NCBI GenBank assembly: GCA_033557685.1 | Contig: JAWQRN010000407.1 | Location: 1-30,162 of the forward strand | Direction of reading: 5' to 3' | From: Sperchopsis tessellata | Lineage: Eukaryota; Arthropoda; Insecta; Coleoptera; Hydrophilidae | DNA length: 30,162 nucleotides | In this document: in pieces, positions 1-11,309 of the stretch | Numbering within the stretch: the stretch's first letter is position 1 | Layout: each line of letters begins with the position of its first letter | Translations under genes and position numbers: made by a program | Notes under the pieces: generated by a model | Databases searched by the model: none | What the model was told of the DNA's origin: nothing | The model's input: the letters and a program-made list of their open reading frames with translations, nothing else

Positions 1-68
1 GCAACAGTGGACGAAACGTCGGCACTTGTCAGAGCCTCTACACGGTTTCCACCCGGAAACAACATTCA
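1..68 (-). repeat. End piece of a dispersed repeat (Penelope-associated?), cut by window edge
   Basis: The first 68 nt match, in reverse orientation, the left part of the foldback repeat at 21505-21570 and the tail of the Penelope-like remnant at 5618-5705. The shared core reads GTCGGCACTTGTCAGAGCC and then CGGTTTCCACCCGGAAACAA, ending at AACATTCA. On the plus strand the piece can be read as a short C-terminal peptide (RASTRFPPGNN) followed by a stop, and the 5.7-kb copy reads similarly (RASKRVPLGN), so it may be the 3' end of a coding element. The rest of the copy lies left of the window. Confidence 0.6.
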
Positions 69-308
69 TACAAATAACTAAAATATATATTCATGTGTGG
101 GTCAAAGAAGCAACACATAAAACAAACAATTCCATGTAGATTAAAAATTTAATAAACGCAATGCCAATATTGTGCCTACTCACGAATGTAAAGCATCTAT
201 ACAAGAATCAAAATATATACCGTAATCCCTTACTAATTGCGGAGGTACATCTGGAACAGCTAATTATTAACACAGAAATGCTGAGGAACCCTTAATGATT
301 TATATATA
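69..308. other. AT-rich spacer, nothing recognised
   Basis: Between the partial repeat at the left edge and the MITE at 309. No coding potential, tRNA or obvious repeat structure was seen. Confidence 0.6.
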
Positions 309-1327
309 CAGTGAACACTCGATTTTCGGTACCTAGATTTAAAGGACAAAATTTTGGGTCCTTATGTCATATGTTAAAATTAACCCCGATCACTTTAAAA
401 AGCTTTTAACCAAGATTTACTTACAATGAAATCAACAGGTTATTTTTTTTATTAATTCACTTTTATTTTTAACATATTTTAGTGAATAAGCCATATTTTG
501 GAAAAAAACGGTAGTAATTTCACCGACAAGACACTATTTATGACTCAGTATCATGAACAAAAGGGCATACGATTCAGAGCACTGCCGGAACAATATGCGT
601 CCGTACAATGATTTCTTTTCTATCCCATTGAAAATGACGTGAATTTCACTTACTTCTTAGATGTTTTATATGCTTAGAAAATAACTTATTTGTGGAACTA
701 AATTTAGGTGAATTAAAATTACTAAAATCAAAATTTTAAACTAAAATAACAATTTCTGTGGATGAGCTAAACGAAAAATATTTTCCATACAAACAGGCCA
801 TAAATTTATTTGACATGCAGAACACGTCGAGTTTAACTTGAAGAGGGATAATTTATTACACTTGCGTTAGATTCTGCTGTGTTGAAACAAAAATAATATG
901 AATTGCCTTTAAAAGATATTTAACATATCTTGTTTTAAAGGGAAAATTTAGCAATATTTTTATATAAATTATTATTTATATATTTATGTGGCGGAAGTAG
1001 AAAAAAAACGAAAAATTAGTGCACTGAAACACTTAAGTGATTTCAACATAATAATGTTGAAAGTTTCTATTATTAATTATAAATAAAAGCTTAAAATGTT
1101 ATAGTTTTGCACCAATGTGTAACATAAATGTACATACGTAAAAAATAATCCCCGATTGTTCACTGACCATAAAATTTGTAAGTGAATGCCTTAAAATATG
1201 TGATATGTAATTGAATGTACTTTTAATTTCATACAGACACTATTTTCGGACTTTCGGATTTTACAGACAATCGCAATTTAACGGACACCCCTTCAACCAG
1301 AGTAGTCCGGAAAATCGAGGGTTCACT
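309..1327. mobile_element. Non-autonomous pogo/Tigger-like DNA transposon (MITE), copy 1
   Basis: The left end reads CAGTGAACACTCGATTTTCG after a TA; the right end is its inverted counterpart (CCGGAAAATCGAGGGTTCACT) followed by TA. TA target duplications and CAGTGAACCCTCGATTTTCC-type termini are typical of pogo/Tigger elements (Tc1/mariner superfamily). The roughly 1-kb interior is AT-rich and has no transposase. A second, shorter copy lies at 18709-19415 and matches along most of its length (for example the shared stretches GGGTCCTTATGTCATATG and GGCGGAAGTAGAAAAA). The terminal motif is read directly; superfamily assignment is from the termini only. Confidence 0.75.
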
Positions 1328-1343
1328 TATGTATGTATTTGTT

Positions 1344-3187
1344 CTTTTTTTTTAAAGGGACGTAGGGATAGGAACTATCCACAAGTGGCCCCTCTGACTC
1401 CTAAACACTACCCTGAGACCGCTTTCTTACTACTTCAAAATAGTGTTCATGTTTGGCCTTTCCTTACCTCCCCCATCCTATAAAGAGATTTGGGGTACAG
1501 GGGCCGGCGTTCTCCTCCTATCTCTCTTGTTCCGCCCGCCTCTTGCCTTCCATGATATGTATCACATATATTGACACTTCCATCTAGAAACGTTCAACCT
1601 CTCTCCCAAAGTTTCAACCTCTCTTTCTGTTCGAGAGCACTCAAAAATGGTGTGCCTAGCATCATCCAGTACGTGACCACATAGTAGGCATGTGGAGTTC
1701 TGTTTTCTTAAATCTGAATAGATACTCATTGAAGCATCCATGGCCGGTCAGGCCACTCTTTCACGTTGGGGATCAATTGGTAAATTCAACGACCCACTGA
1801 ATCTGAATCTCACCTTGCCTGCCACCTTTCCATGAGTCACTGTCGTGCTATCTTTCTGGCCCACTGCTTTTCCTCCAATGCCCTGATGGCATGCCTCATA
1901 TATCTCTTGCCTTTCCTGAACCAACAGGTCGATCGGTGGAGTACTGGCCAACGTAACGAGTACACAATATCCTTTGTTTTTGCAAGACCCGGCCATTACT
2001 TTCTTTGCTATGTTAACGCCACTGATAATGGTATCTACAGTAGACCAACCCTTCCAGAAGCCAAACTGCCTCTGCGAAAGTCCTCCATTTGTCTCTACAT
2101 GCGTCTCCAGCCTGCGCAGGATCATCCGCCCGAGAAGCTTCTCCATCGTATTCTAGAGACAAATTGGTCGATACGACGAGAGATCGTCCAGTTGCTTATC
2201 TCCTTTTTTAGAAGGACGAGAGTTAACCTTTTCCGCCTCTTCGGAAAAATTCCCGCATGAAGGCTGGTGTTAAAAGTTTCCAGCAACAGATCCGGTCACA
2301 CATCCACAGCTACCGCAATCACCTTGTTAGGAACTTGATCCGGACCGGGTGACTTCCCAAACGAAGTCGTTTTCCTGCTTCTTGCAGCTCCTCCTAAGTA
2401 AATAATGGGACATGTGCGTCCCCGGATCGAATCAGGCGCTTGGGCCTTCCCGAATGATTTGGAAACAGGGTGCCATAATGTTTGCCACTCTTGTTATTCC
2501 AGGAATCTGTTGTGCTCCGATCATCCTTTTGGACACTATCCTATACGCTAATCCCCAAGGATCCTCGTCCACTAAACGACAAGTTCTCCCCAGCATTTTC
2601 TTTTGCTAGCCTTAGTTGCTGTTCTTAGTTCCTTTCATGCCTTTTTGAAATTCTCGATTAGGACAGCTCTTCGGGTTTGTTTCTTCCACGCTGCATCTTC
2701 CGGCGAACAACGAGGAGTTCGAAAATGTTGGAGGTCCACCAATAAACTGGCCCTCCTTGCCGTGAACAAGATCTTTGCCTCGGCATAGTCCTATCACATG
2801 CTGCCGCGATGGTCTCGACTGCAAAGTCCACCAGAGTCTTCGGATCTCCATCTTGTTTAATACGGAGCAGCTGTTCTTGTCCCAAAAAACTTCTTAAATT
2901 TAGTTTTATTTAGGCTCCGTAGCACCCATCCATTTTTTCCCGCAATTTTGTTCTGCACACTGGCCTTTCTTTGCTGTCCCACTCGAATATCAAACGTAAT
3001 GTACTAATGGTCACTCAACGTTGTGTCCTCCAGAACCATCCAACCCGATGTTCTGGCCGCAACAACACCCGCAGCGAAGGTAGCGTCTACTACCGAACCT
3101 CCAAAACTACGCCTAAGGTGTAGGCTGATACCGTATTTAGAACCACAAGATCCAGCCTAGCCATCATTTCTGAGAGACCTTCTCCTC
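1344..3187 (-). pseudogene. Degraded R1-like non-LTR retrotransposon (LINE), endonuclease to 3' tail
   Basis: Read on the minus strand the order is: end of the apurinic-type endonuclease domain (pieces MARLDLVVLNT, then GGSVVDATF and TLSDH at about 3170-2990), a linker with YWWTSN (about 2780), LVDEDPWGLAYRIVSKRM (about 2570), the start of the reverse transcriptase (SSYRPICL, then EKLLGRMILRRLETH, FGFWKGWST), and after a large internal deletion the C-terminal part LTGHGCFNEYLFRFKKTE and a zinc knuckle CLLCGHVLDDARHTIFEC at about 1730-1640. An A-run (T-run on plus, about 1344-1352) marks the 3' end. Several frameshifts and stops break it, so it is inactive. The DPWG linker, the GHG-F motif and the C-terminal CCHC fit the R1 clade and relatives. 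The catalytic RT core is missing. Confidence 0.8.
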
Positions 3188-3196
3188 CAATCTTCT

Positions 3197-3276
3197 GTAT
3201 GAATGTATGTATATATGTATGTATTTATGTATGTTTGTATGTATGTATGTATGTGTATATATATATATATATATAT
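3197..3276. repeat. Microsatellite (TATG)n grading into (TA)n
   Basis: Imperfect TATG/TGTA tetranucleotide units followed by an uninterrupted TA run. It lies directly beyond the 5' end of the R1-like LINE remnant. Confidence 0.9.
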
Positions 3277-5101
3277 TTGAAATTTACTTCGTCGCTATGC
3301 ATTAAATTTTGATTTAATTCAATTTTTAAAATATTTTTCCATGGATGTTATTTAATATAAATATATTTCTGGATGGAAACCATATACAGACTCTCTAAGG
3401 GCACATGTTTCATCCTCGAAATATTTTCAAGTTCTACCAATAACAATGGAAGACAAAATTTTAGTGCTATTCACATATCATGTATTGACATAGCCTCTCT
3501 GTGATTTCTTTAATATTTTGCTAGAATAACAACTTCTCTACCTATACTACTAGATAAACTCATATTTATTAGTTAACATAAATGATTATTTTTACCAAAT
3601 ATCATAAATTTTAAATAGCTACAAATAACTGAATTAAGAAATAGTTTAATAAAATATCTAGTTTGCATACATCTTTCTTCTAAGAATTTCGTTACACAAT
3701 TTTTTATATTGAATTAACAATAAAACTGATATTTAAACACAACAAAAACTGAAACAAATGTTTATGTTTTTGAAAATGTCAACGTCAGGGTAATTTTACG
3801 CTGAAAATAATTTTTTATGTAAATAACAAAATGATATCCACAAATATATTTACATATATAAATAATTTGTCCTAACTAAATGTTTTACCATGCAAATTAC
3901 ATATTTATACTTTATATTTATTCCAATCTATTTTCCTATGCCTGCGTTACCATTACCTTTCTTTTTGTAATTGAGTGAAAATAAAAGTAGATATATTATA
4001 AATCTAAAATCTGAAATTTTGATTATATATAAATTTTTCACAAATATAATGTGCCATAAATTTAGTAATTAAAAAAAATCCATTCATGCAAGTTTAAAAA
4101 CCAGCAATGGGCTTTTCTACTGCCGTGACACATGCATTTAAAGATTTATAAAAATGGTTTCGTTATATAGTCCCATTGGATAGTAATAATTTATGAAAAA
4201 AACTATTAAAGAGTCCGGACTAAATGTTGAATTCAGTTGAACAATTTTATGATGAGTAATTCATTTTTGGAAAGTGGTCAGAAGCACTATCAACATAAAA
4301 TTTTGACGCTGCAAAGGATCATTTGCATTTAAAATAACCCTTGCAACATGAACTTTTTTGTAATTACTAACAGAAAGTTATCAAGGTCAAAAAGTTGTTA
4401 TTAAACCTTTTCTGACGACAGAAGATAAAGACATAGAGTACAGGTTATGTAGAGATTAATGTATGCATGGTTTAACATCCTCATAAAATTAAATGGTACA
4501 TATGTCACTAGATCATTTACCTACTGCTCATTTTAACACCAAACCTATATTATACAAAAAAGCATTGTGTTATAAATATATGTTTAACATATTCAGGGAG
4601 ATATTTTACTGATCTTCAAATTCCTAAATATAAGTAGTATTTAAAATATTTTAAAAGTGACATGTTTAAAATTTTGTACAGAAGTTGTAATCAAAAACAA
4701 AATATTTTAACAAAAATTGCAAAATTTGAAGCCAACATTTTGAATACTGACTAATATTGGAAAAAGGAAGCCCCATAAATTATCAGGCAATCAAATATAT
4801 ATCTGTCCAAAAATTCTCCCAAAACATAATAGGGCTTATCAAAAGAGAGAAGAGCCTAAGATAGTTTTTACACTATATCTCAAGGAAAATTGAAATAAAG
4901 TTATATTTATCATATGGTAGTTATTTTTTTTCCAAAATACAAACTCATTTATCAACTCAAAAATAAATGGTTTAAAATGTTTATATAAATGATCTAATAT
5001 AAAAAAAACTAATAGCTTTCACGTTGTATGTATACTTCCTCAAAAGTCACATGTTTTTATTTCAATAGATATTATTTGTCAGATATCAAATAGTCAATAA
5101 T
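3277..5101. other. Long AT-rich stretch without recognisable genes
   Basis: No open frame with recognisable protein similarity, no splice-bounded exon, no tRNA and no clear inverted repeat were seen. It is probably intergenic DNA or eroded transposon sequence. Confidence 0.5.
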
Positions 5102-5235
5102 ATGCTTCAGAAATTCACAACGTTGTCACAACATACTCCTCAGATGAAAGCAACAGCTTTTCTATCATTTATTAAGGATTCAACAGGCAAAGAAGGTCTT
5201 CTCTCCAATTCAAAACACATCACAAATTCCCTCTT

Positions 5236-5709
5236 TTGCAAAAGATGTCATCCCGCCGCAAAGCAGAGGGGTTTATCAAGTCCCTTCTTCCTTCTTCTAC
5301 TCATTTGACGGGGCACAAACGCTGTACTCTTCTTGATCATATTACTCTATCAACCATTGCTGAAAATCATCATGAAACAGGTCATACTATTCTTTCCCAG
5401 AAATTTCAGAGAAGCCATTGAGGTTTATAGTTGCTCCAACAATATTAATAGGGTTTCAACTTCTAATCCACTGGCTCGTATTTGTTCTCCTACACTTGAT
5501 AATAACCATCCTACTAGAACTGTCCTAAAGCAAATCGACCACTTCAGCCGTCACCTATGCTCCGGTTGAGTCCGATTCAATGTGTAGAGTTCTTCTTTTG
5601 AAATAACACTCCAATTAAAATAGTCCCTTGCAATAGTAGACGACAACAAACTGTCAGCACAATCTTTCAGAGCCTCTAAACGGGTTCCACTAGGAAACAC
5701 CACAACACA
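5236..5709 (+). pseudogene. Penelope-like retroelement remnant: GIY-YIG endonuclease C-terminus plus tail
   Basis: In the plus frame starting near 5300 there is LTGHKRCTLLDH, then STIAENHHETGHTILSQ, and after a one-base frame change FREAIEVY and NNINR (about 5405-5450). The pattern S-x-AEH-x-x-x-TGH ... REAIEI ... NN-NR is the conserved C-terminal half of the GIY-YIG endonuclease of Penelope-like elements. No reverse transcriptase precedes it. The downstream 5590-5709 is the same repeat that occurs at the window's left edge and at 21505-21706 (AGAGCCTCTAAACGGGTTCC), suggesting it is this element's 3' part. Frame breaks make it non-functional. The GIY-YIG call rests on motif order alone. Confidence 0.55.
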
Positions 5710-5983
5710 AGTTTAGATTTTTCTTTGTAGCCAAAATTGATATTAAATTTATTCATAAATCACGGATTAGTCGAAGATATCTATAAGAAAACCTATGTTC
5801 TTTTTAATATTTAAATACACAGGATGGTTTTAAAATACGAGCAGATATTTTAACAAGTAATAGAATTTGAAATTTATTAATCTTTATAATTAAGCTTAGA
5901 AATAATTAATTTATTTGGTAAAACATTTATCCAATTTTTACAAGCCTGAACTCGGTAATAAATAATAATAAATGAATACCATA
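5710..5983. other. AT-rich spacer
   Basis: No gene or repeat recognised before the target-site duplication of the truncated SINE at 5984. Confidence 0.5.
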
Positions 5984-5996
5984 AAGCCTATTGAAA

Positions 5997-6152
5997 AGCC
6001 GCCCCATGAAAACCACATGTACCTTAAAGATCCCAATTCCAGTTGGAACACTGGATGCAACAAAATTTCCAGGTGTGGAAGCCTAATCCCTGGCGTCGGT
6101 GATAGGCCATAGTAGCGAAAATAGGCAGACGATAAATAAACAAACAAACAAC
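5997..6152 (+). mobile_element. 5'-truncated tRNA-type SINE, 3' half only
   Basis: Plus-strand copy of the 3' half of the SINE found complete at 15185-15486. Shared blocks include AAAGATCCCAATTCCAG, TGGAACACTGGAT and AATCCCTGG, and the tail is AAATAAACAAACAAACAA. The tRNA-like head is absent. It is flanked by AAGCCTATTGAAA (5984-5996) and AAGCCTGTTGAAA (6153-6165), a 13-bp target-site duplication with one difference, so the truncation was present at insertion, as in LINE-driven retrotransposition. Confidence 0.8.
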
Positions 6153-6165
6153 AAGCCTGTTGAAA

Positions 6166-6399
6166 CGATTTCAAAAGTATGACATTTCTAAATAGGTCCA
6201 TTTATCTAAAATATACATTACGGCAATTAGTCCAACTAGCTATAATAAATAAAAACTGTCTCGCAAAAGAACATATACCTGTCTCAAAGGGTCAGTATGT
6301 TAAAACATCAATATCAGAGATATCAAAACAATGTATTCAATAATTATTTGCTAGTTTAATATTGTTGATTGAACAACATTTTTAAGAAAGTTGAACACA
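6166..6399. other. AT-rich spacer
   Basis: Nothing recognised between the truncated SINE and direct repeat A. Confidence 0.5.
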
Positions 6400-7053
6400 A
6401 ATTTTCAGAAATGTTAAAATATGAATAGTAGCCCATTCGGCCCTCCCACAAGTACTATCCCTGATGAATAGTGACGTCTATTAATGCTCCCAATTGAAAT
6501 ATTTTAATAAATAGTTCATCATGGAAAATTTTATATCCCTATTTGTGATATTGAACCCCCTTAGTAAGCAATTATATTTTACTTATTTTGACAAATAAAA
6601 TTCACCTACTACATGGACTTCAAGTCATGTGTTTAAAATTTCGTAGATTTATTCAATATATGTTTATGGTATAATATTTTAGATAAGACCTTTGAAATAT
6701 TTATAACAAAATATATATTGTTAATAAATAAGAGTAGAGAACCATTTTTTTATTATTGTATATTTGATTCCCAAACTTAAATAGCAGTTGTCAATAAAAA
6801 TATAAATACAAAATGCCAGATGTTTGATTTATGATAATACTATGAATCAATAAACAGATACTGAATGTCAATAAACCTATCAATAATCATTATTTCCTTA
6901 TGCTCTACAGCTACTCTACTAACAAAAATAAATAAGTGCATAACTAGGAATATAAAGCTTACAAATACTTTTCATTTTGAAATATCTACTAGCTGCTTTC
7001 TGTTAAATTAACTAAAAAAATAGATTTATTCAGGTTTATGTCTTTAACACCTC
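6400..7053. repeat. Direct repeat A, about 650 bp (pair with 9379-10003)
   Basis: Aligns end to end with 9379-10003. It opens with AATTTTCAGAAATGT and CCCACAAGTACTATCCCTG, shares ATTTGATTCCCAA in the middle and closes with ATAGATTTATTCAGGTTT. The two copies differ by many substitutions and small indels. There is no coding capacity and no clear terminal inverted repeat. The unit is an unassigned dispersed repeat; an LTR or a segmental duplication are both possible. Confidence 0.75.
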
Positions 7054-7473
7054 CTGTTAAGTGAAATGCATATTGTATAGGGTGGCCAAATTATGATATC
7101 CATTAAGATATCTCAGTAACTATAGAAGAAATCTTATGGTACATTCTCAAGGTTAACTTTCAAGACAAACCTACTCATGCCGACACCATGTTTGCTGTTT
7201 TTTGAGGAAATCTTGATTTTTCAAAATATCCTAATTTCTATAATGGTTCAAAAACTTCTTTATTTGAATAGTTATAAAAATTTGAACTCAAATTGTCCAA
7301 ATATTAAATAAGGTAAAGTAATTTATTAACCAACAAAACATTAACGAAGTTAAATAGATATGGCTAGTCATATAATTCATTATCAATAATAATAAAATTA
7401 CATCATTACATCATATTACACCCTGCATAACTAGCCTACATTTTCAAAAAATTCATATAAATCATAGTAACAC
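7054..7473. other. Spacer between direct repeat A and a LINE 3' end
   Basis: AT-rich, no coding signal. It contains GATATCCATTAAGATATC (GATATC in inverted copies) after AGGGTGGCC at about 7080, possibly the end of an unidentified repeat. Confidence 0.4.
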
Positions 7474-8400
7474 TTATGTAATAAATAATTTTAAGCAGTT
7501 GCTAAATTTTTGTCCTAAGAACTGCCGACAATTTGTTGAATATATAACAAGCTGCACAAATAGGACTATTTCTATAAAAACTTGTGTGATACCTTTGAAT
7601 GTACAATTGTAATCCCTGCCTAGTATTATGATCATGGACTGAATCAACCAAAACAAAGTTGCCTTGAACAGTCATATGTTGCTTTTCACAAACACTACAC
7701 ACTCATATAAGTATATGCAAACAAATGTTAATATCTTTTTATTCTTGAAAGTGTCCATACAGGATTGTCTCCAAATCAGGTCAAAAATCAATCGTAATAG
7801 TTTTTTTCCGACATTCAAAATTTCTCCTAGAATCAACAGCCTGGCCAAACAGTACAATATTATATTTGTTGTATGAAAACACCAAACTATAATAACCACC
7901 ATCAATAAACTGATCCAGCAAAATAATCCACTCGACCCTCTTTGCTGGTTAATGGCAGATCATTACAATACATTAAAAACAACAGCGGCCCAAGAACACT
8001 AGCCTGAGGAACACCCATCTCTACAAGATTTTCTATGTGAGATAAGAGAGCATCCAGTTGGATGTAATACTTCTCACACCCATATCATTTAACTCCATAA
8101 GTAAAAGACTATGATCAACCATGTCAAAAACTTTTTTAAGATCAAACATTAGGCCTTAAGTCGTATCTCCACCATCTATACTTCTCAAAATACACTCAAA
8201 CATGTACATGTACAATGACCCAATCTGAAGCCATGTTGTGATTCCGATAACGTATTGTATATATAAAGAAATTTAACAGTGTTAGCCATAACTTCATTAA
8301 TTATTCCATCAGTATATAGTTTGATGGCCATATTTCTAATAGTTTTTCAGTAATATCAAAATTAATTTCATTAACATTTACTCATTTTGTCACTAAAAAT
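7474..8400 (-). pseudogene. LINE remnant (Jockey/CR1-like), reverse transcriptase and C-terminus
   Basis: Minus-strand reading gives FDLKKVFDMVDHSLLL (RT motif A region, about 8155-8110), MGVPQASVLGPLLFLMYCND (RT motif B, about 8030-7970) and YFAGS, a decayed form of the YADD catalytic site, at about 7930. After a deletion, HDHNTRQGLQLYIQRYHTSF and a following YIFNKL occur at about 7640-7530, typical of the C-terminal tail of Jockey/CR1-type LINEs. Stops and frame changes are frequent and the catalytic aspartates are lost. It lies on the same strand as, and downstream of, the ORF1-like piece at 8561-8893, so both may be one internally deleted element. Confidence 0.75.
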
Positions 8401-8560
8401 CTAGTATGGTATATGGCAGGTTTACTACTTCGTGTAGGCCAGCTCACGCCATTCAAGGAAGATACTATCGTACAATCCAAGGAGAAACATTTCGCATAGG
8501 CTTAGGTCTTAAATAGTTTAAGTACAATTTACTGTGTTTATTTTTGTGTGATGTTTTATG

Positions 8561-8893
8561 TTAATTTTTTAAATTTTTAATATTAAAATTATGTCCAAAA
8601 TTTTGGCATTTATGACACGTGAAGCTGAATTGTTCAAATATGCAGTAACACCAAGTGATCATTTTATTGTCGCCAACAAAATTGATTGAAAGTATTGTAG
8701 AAGCTGGAAATGTGTGTAAAAGTATGATTAGAAGGTAATTAATTTCCAGAGTGCTTAAACCTGACCAAAAAAGGTATAGAAAATAAACTTGCCAAAGAAA
8801 TTTGGGTAAGTTGGAGGGTTTTCTGGAATAGAGGAATTTTGCGTATTGAATATTTATGTATAAATGGCAAAAGAATTTGTTAATGCATGACAA
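8561..8893 (-). pseudogene. Possible LINE ORF1 (Gag-like) fragment with one zinc knuckle
   Basis: An open stretch of about 110 codons on the minus strand. Near its end is CHKCQNFGHNFN, which has the C-x2-C-x4-H spacing of a retroelement CCHC knuckle (usual form C-F-x-C-Q-x-F-G-H), lacking the last cysteine. The preceding PASTILSINF and the short strand before the knuckle fit Jockey-type ORF1 proteins. The position directly upstream of RT fragments on the same strand supports this. Evidence is one motif, so the call is tentative. Confidence 0.4.
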
Positions 8894-9378
8894 TTGTTGC
8901 GTTCATAGATTGAATAAAGATAAGCGGATAACTTTGGGATTTTATAGTTTGGTTGAGACATTTTTTCATTTAAAATCTCAAACAGTTTCTTAGGCAAGTG
9001 CTTCTGATGCAAAAGTTGAAGATGGTATTGAACATTTTATAGGTCATATTTTTTTTGAGGGTATGCAACAGTAAACAGATGGAATAAGCGTGTAAATGTC
9101 AATAAGAGTTACGTAGAAAAATAAACTTTAGTTTATTTAACTTTACCTCATATTTAATCAATCATGATGTTTGTGAATGTTCAATGGAAACTTATGCTAC
9201 ATCTTAATATAATTATAATTGAGAGATAATATTTCTATACTCACTAAAACAATATAATAATTTGTTTTCTTCATCCTTGGATTTTTTCTTATTTGATCTC
9301 CTGTATTTACTTTTAGATTCTAATATTATTGTAATCGTGTGAAAAGGTTTCCATCTCTAAGTTTGTCATGGCCATGTC
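8894..9378. other. Unassigned stretch before direct repeat B
   Basis: No recognisable coding frame. It could be further eroded ORF1 of the adjacent LINE remnant, but no motif supports that. Confidence 0.4.
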
Positions 9379-10003
9379 AAATTTCAGAAATGTCAACTAT
9401 GTAAAATAACCCATGTGGCCATCCCACAAGCACTATCCCTGTCTTTTAATAAATAATTTATCATTGAAAATTTTGTAATCTTTTTTGTAATATTGCACAC
9501 CATTTAAATGACTCCCATCTCTTTTAGGAAGCAACAATTTTTAACTTATTTTCATAAAAAGAATATACCTTCTTCATGGTCTTCTAGACTTGTGTTACAA
9601 ATTTCGTGGATTTATTTGATATAGATCTGTGGTGTAATTTTATAGAGAACACAGAAATAAATATAACACAATTTATATATTGTAAATAAATAAAGTAAAA
9701 AACTATTTTTTTATCATTGTATAATATTTGATTCCCAAGCTAAAATATTTAACTCCAAGCAGTAAATAAAAATATAAACACAAAATACGAGATGCTTAAT
9801 TTATGAAAATACTATGAGTCATTTAAAAGATACGGAAAGTAAAAAATCCGTCAATTTCCTTTATCTCCTTATATTCTACTGCAACAAAAATAACTTGGAA
9901 TGTAAAAATTACAAACACTTTTCGTTCCGAAATAATTATATACCACTTGTGATGAAATTAACTCAATAAATAGATTTATTCAGGTTTTTGGCTTTCACAC
10001 CGT
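9379..10003. repeat. Direct repeat B, about 625 bp (pair with 6400-7053)
   Basis: Second copy of the unit described at 6400-7053, same orientation, 2.3 kb downstream. Shared stretches include CCCACAAGCACTATCCCTG, ATTTGATTCCCAA and ATAGATTTATTCAGGTTT. It has a small deletion near its start relative to copy A. Together the two copies bracket the minus-strand LINE pieces at 7474-8893. Confidence 0.75.
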
Positions 10004-10704
10004 CATTTCGCTCATAAGGTGTGAACGAGTCTTTATTATTAGTTATTTTAAATACATGAATAAGATAGTATAAATATTAATACATGAGGCTTATTTGGAA
10101 GTCTGGTGTCTTATCGGGACTTGTTTGAGTCCATTGTTGGGTAGATTGAGACATTAAGTCTAGATATGTCAAGTGGTTGGTAGGGATGTTATAAACGAAG
10201 GAAATAGGTTCTTTTAAGAGAAAAAATACATTGGTTCAAGGCTGCAAAAGGTGGTTTTTGAACTGGTGTTTTAGGAGTCAAGGCGGAACATCAGCCAAGG
10301 GACAACGTGACAGTTGGATTAGGTAGATATAAGCGGAACTACAGTGTCCTTTGTTAGTTAAAATGATTTAGTTAGTGAATATTATAAGTGGCGAATTGGT
10401 GAGCCGTTTATTTTTATGCTATTTTAATTCAGTAGAATATTTTATTCTGTCTGCATGTATCATTTGTTTAAAAGATGTTATTAAATTTGCATGTTTCCCT
10501 TTTGGATTGTATGATGCTTGTAATTAATCTATTTACCATGATTATCGTTTATGTACTAATTCAATACTTTAAATGTTACGAGTGATATTATAAATGTGTT
10601 TTTTCTAATATTCTAAAATATGTCAATTGATATAACTGTGGTTTTCATATTAATTTTTTTAATTGTAAATTGTGGTTGACTGTGCCAATGTATCTTCCTC
10701 TACT
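10004..10704. other. Unassigned, moderately GC-richer first half
   Basis: 10080-10360 is less AT-rich than its surroundings and contains TAGATATAAGCGGAACTACAG, a TATA-like box some 15 nt before ACAGTG; it could be the regulatory end of a retroelement but nothing confirms this. The remainder is AT-rich. Confidence 0.3.
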
Positions 10705-10975
10705 TTATAATGGATCAATATCCGCAGGGGAAGTACGAGGAGCTTCTCCATACCAGCAACCAGTTTGATATGACTTAGATGTCGACATGTTCATTCTAAG
10801 TTTACACATACAACTACATAACACCACACCCCTCCTGTGCCGAGGGTCGTTGTGAACTTTTCTTGACAACACAGGCAATTTTCTCCTCTTGAGATCTTCA
10901 TCGTGAGGTTTTTCCCAGTGTTCTCGAGCGAGCTTTAGGCATTTATTTTTACTCACCACGGTCCTTCAGGCGATC
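10705..10975 (-). other. GC-richer open stretch of unknown nature
   Basis: An uninterrupted minus-strand frame (84 codons, starting at a GTG) lies in a clearly GC-richer island of about 270 bp. The predicted peptide is basic (KPHDEDLKRRKLPVLSRK) and not recognised. At its upstream edge the minus strand reads CGTGGTGAGT, an excellent splice-donor sequence, which would place an exon upstream of it rather than this frame. It could be a fragment of an unrecognised element or an exon of an unknown transcript. Confidence 0.2.
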
Positions 10976-11309
10976 CCATGATAATATAATGAGGGATTGT
11001 GACTTTTATTTCAATCATTTGACAAGTATGATAAGCTAACATAACCTAGTAGGTCATTACCCATGATCACAAACAAGCAAGTCCTTTATAATTGTTATAA
11101 TTACTTTAGTTTAATTTGAATTATATATATCTATATTTATATGTTGGTATGGATGCTTTCATGGGTGTTGCTCACTATGCCGATCTGACGAAGAAGCACA
11201 TACGTGGGATAAAACTCGAAAATCATCTGCTATATATAAAAATATAATATAGGATTGTTAGTATTATTAAATAAATTTTATACAGTTATGGTACAAATTT
11301 AATTAAACT
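10976..11309. other. AT-rich spacer
   Basis: No gene seen. It contains a hammerhead-like CTGACGA near 11185 that fails structural checks (listed among rejected items). Confidence 0.4.

Noticed and set aside
1211..1483. 90-codon open frame on plus
   Set aside because: Spans the MITE end and the LINE tail; it has no ATG start and no protein similarity.
6462..6490. CTGATGA followed by an ATAG...CTAT hairpin
   Set aside because: The required GAAA after stem II is missing, and the sister repeat at 9379 lacks the CTGATGA altogether.
8561..8893. A host gene exon
   Set aside because: The CHKCQNFGH knuckle and the neighbouring LINE RT on the same strand fit retroelement ORF1 better.
6400..10003. 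LTR retrotransposon bounded by the two direct repeats
   Set aside because: The interior holds non-LTR reverse transcriptase pieces; no integrase, protease, primer-binding site or TG...CA ends were seen.
11185..11226. CTGACGA ... CTCGAAAA, a possible second hammerhead on the plus strand
   Set aside because: The first and last bases of the would-be stem II do not pair, no compact stem II forms, and no stem III plus NUH triplet follows.
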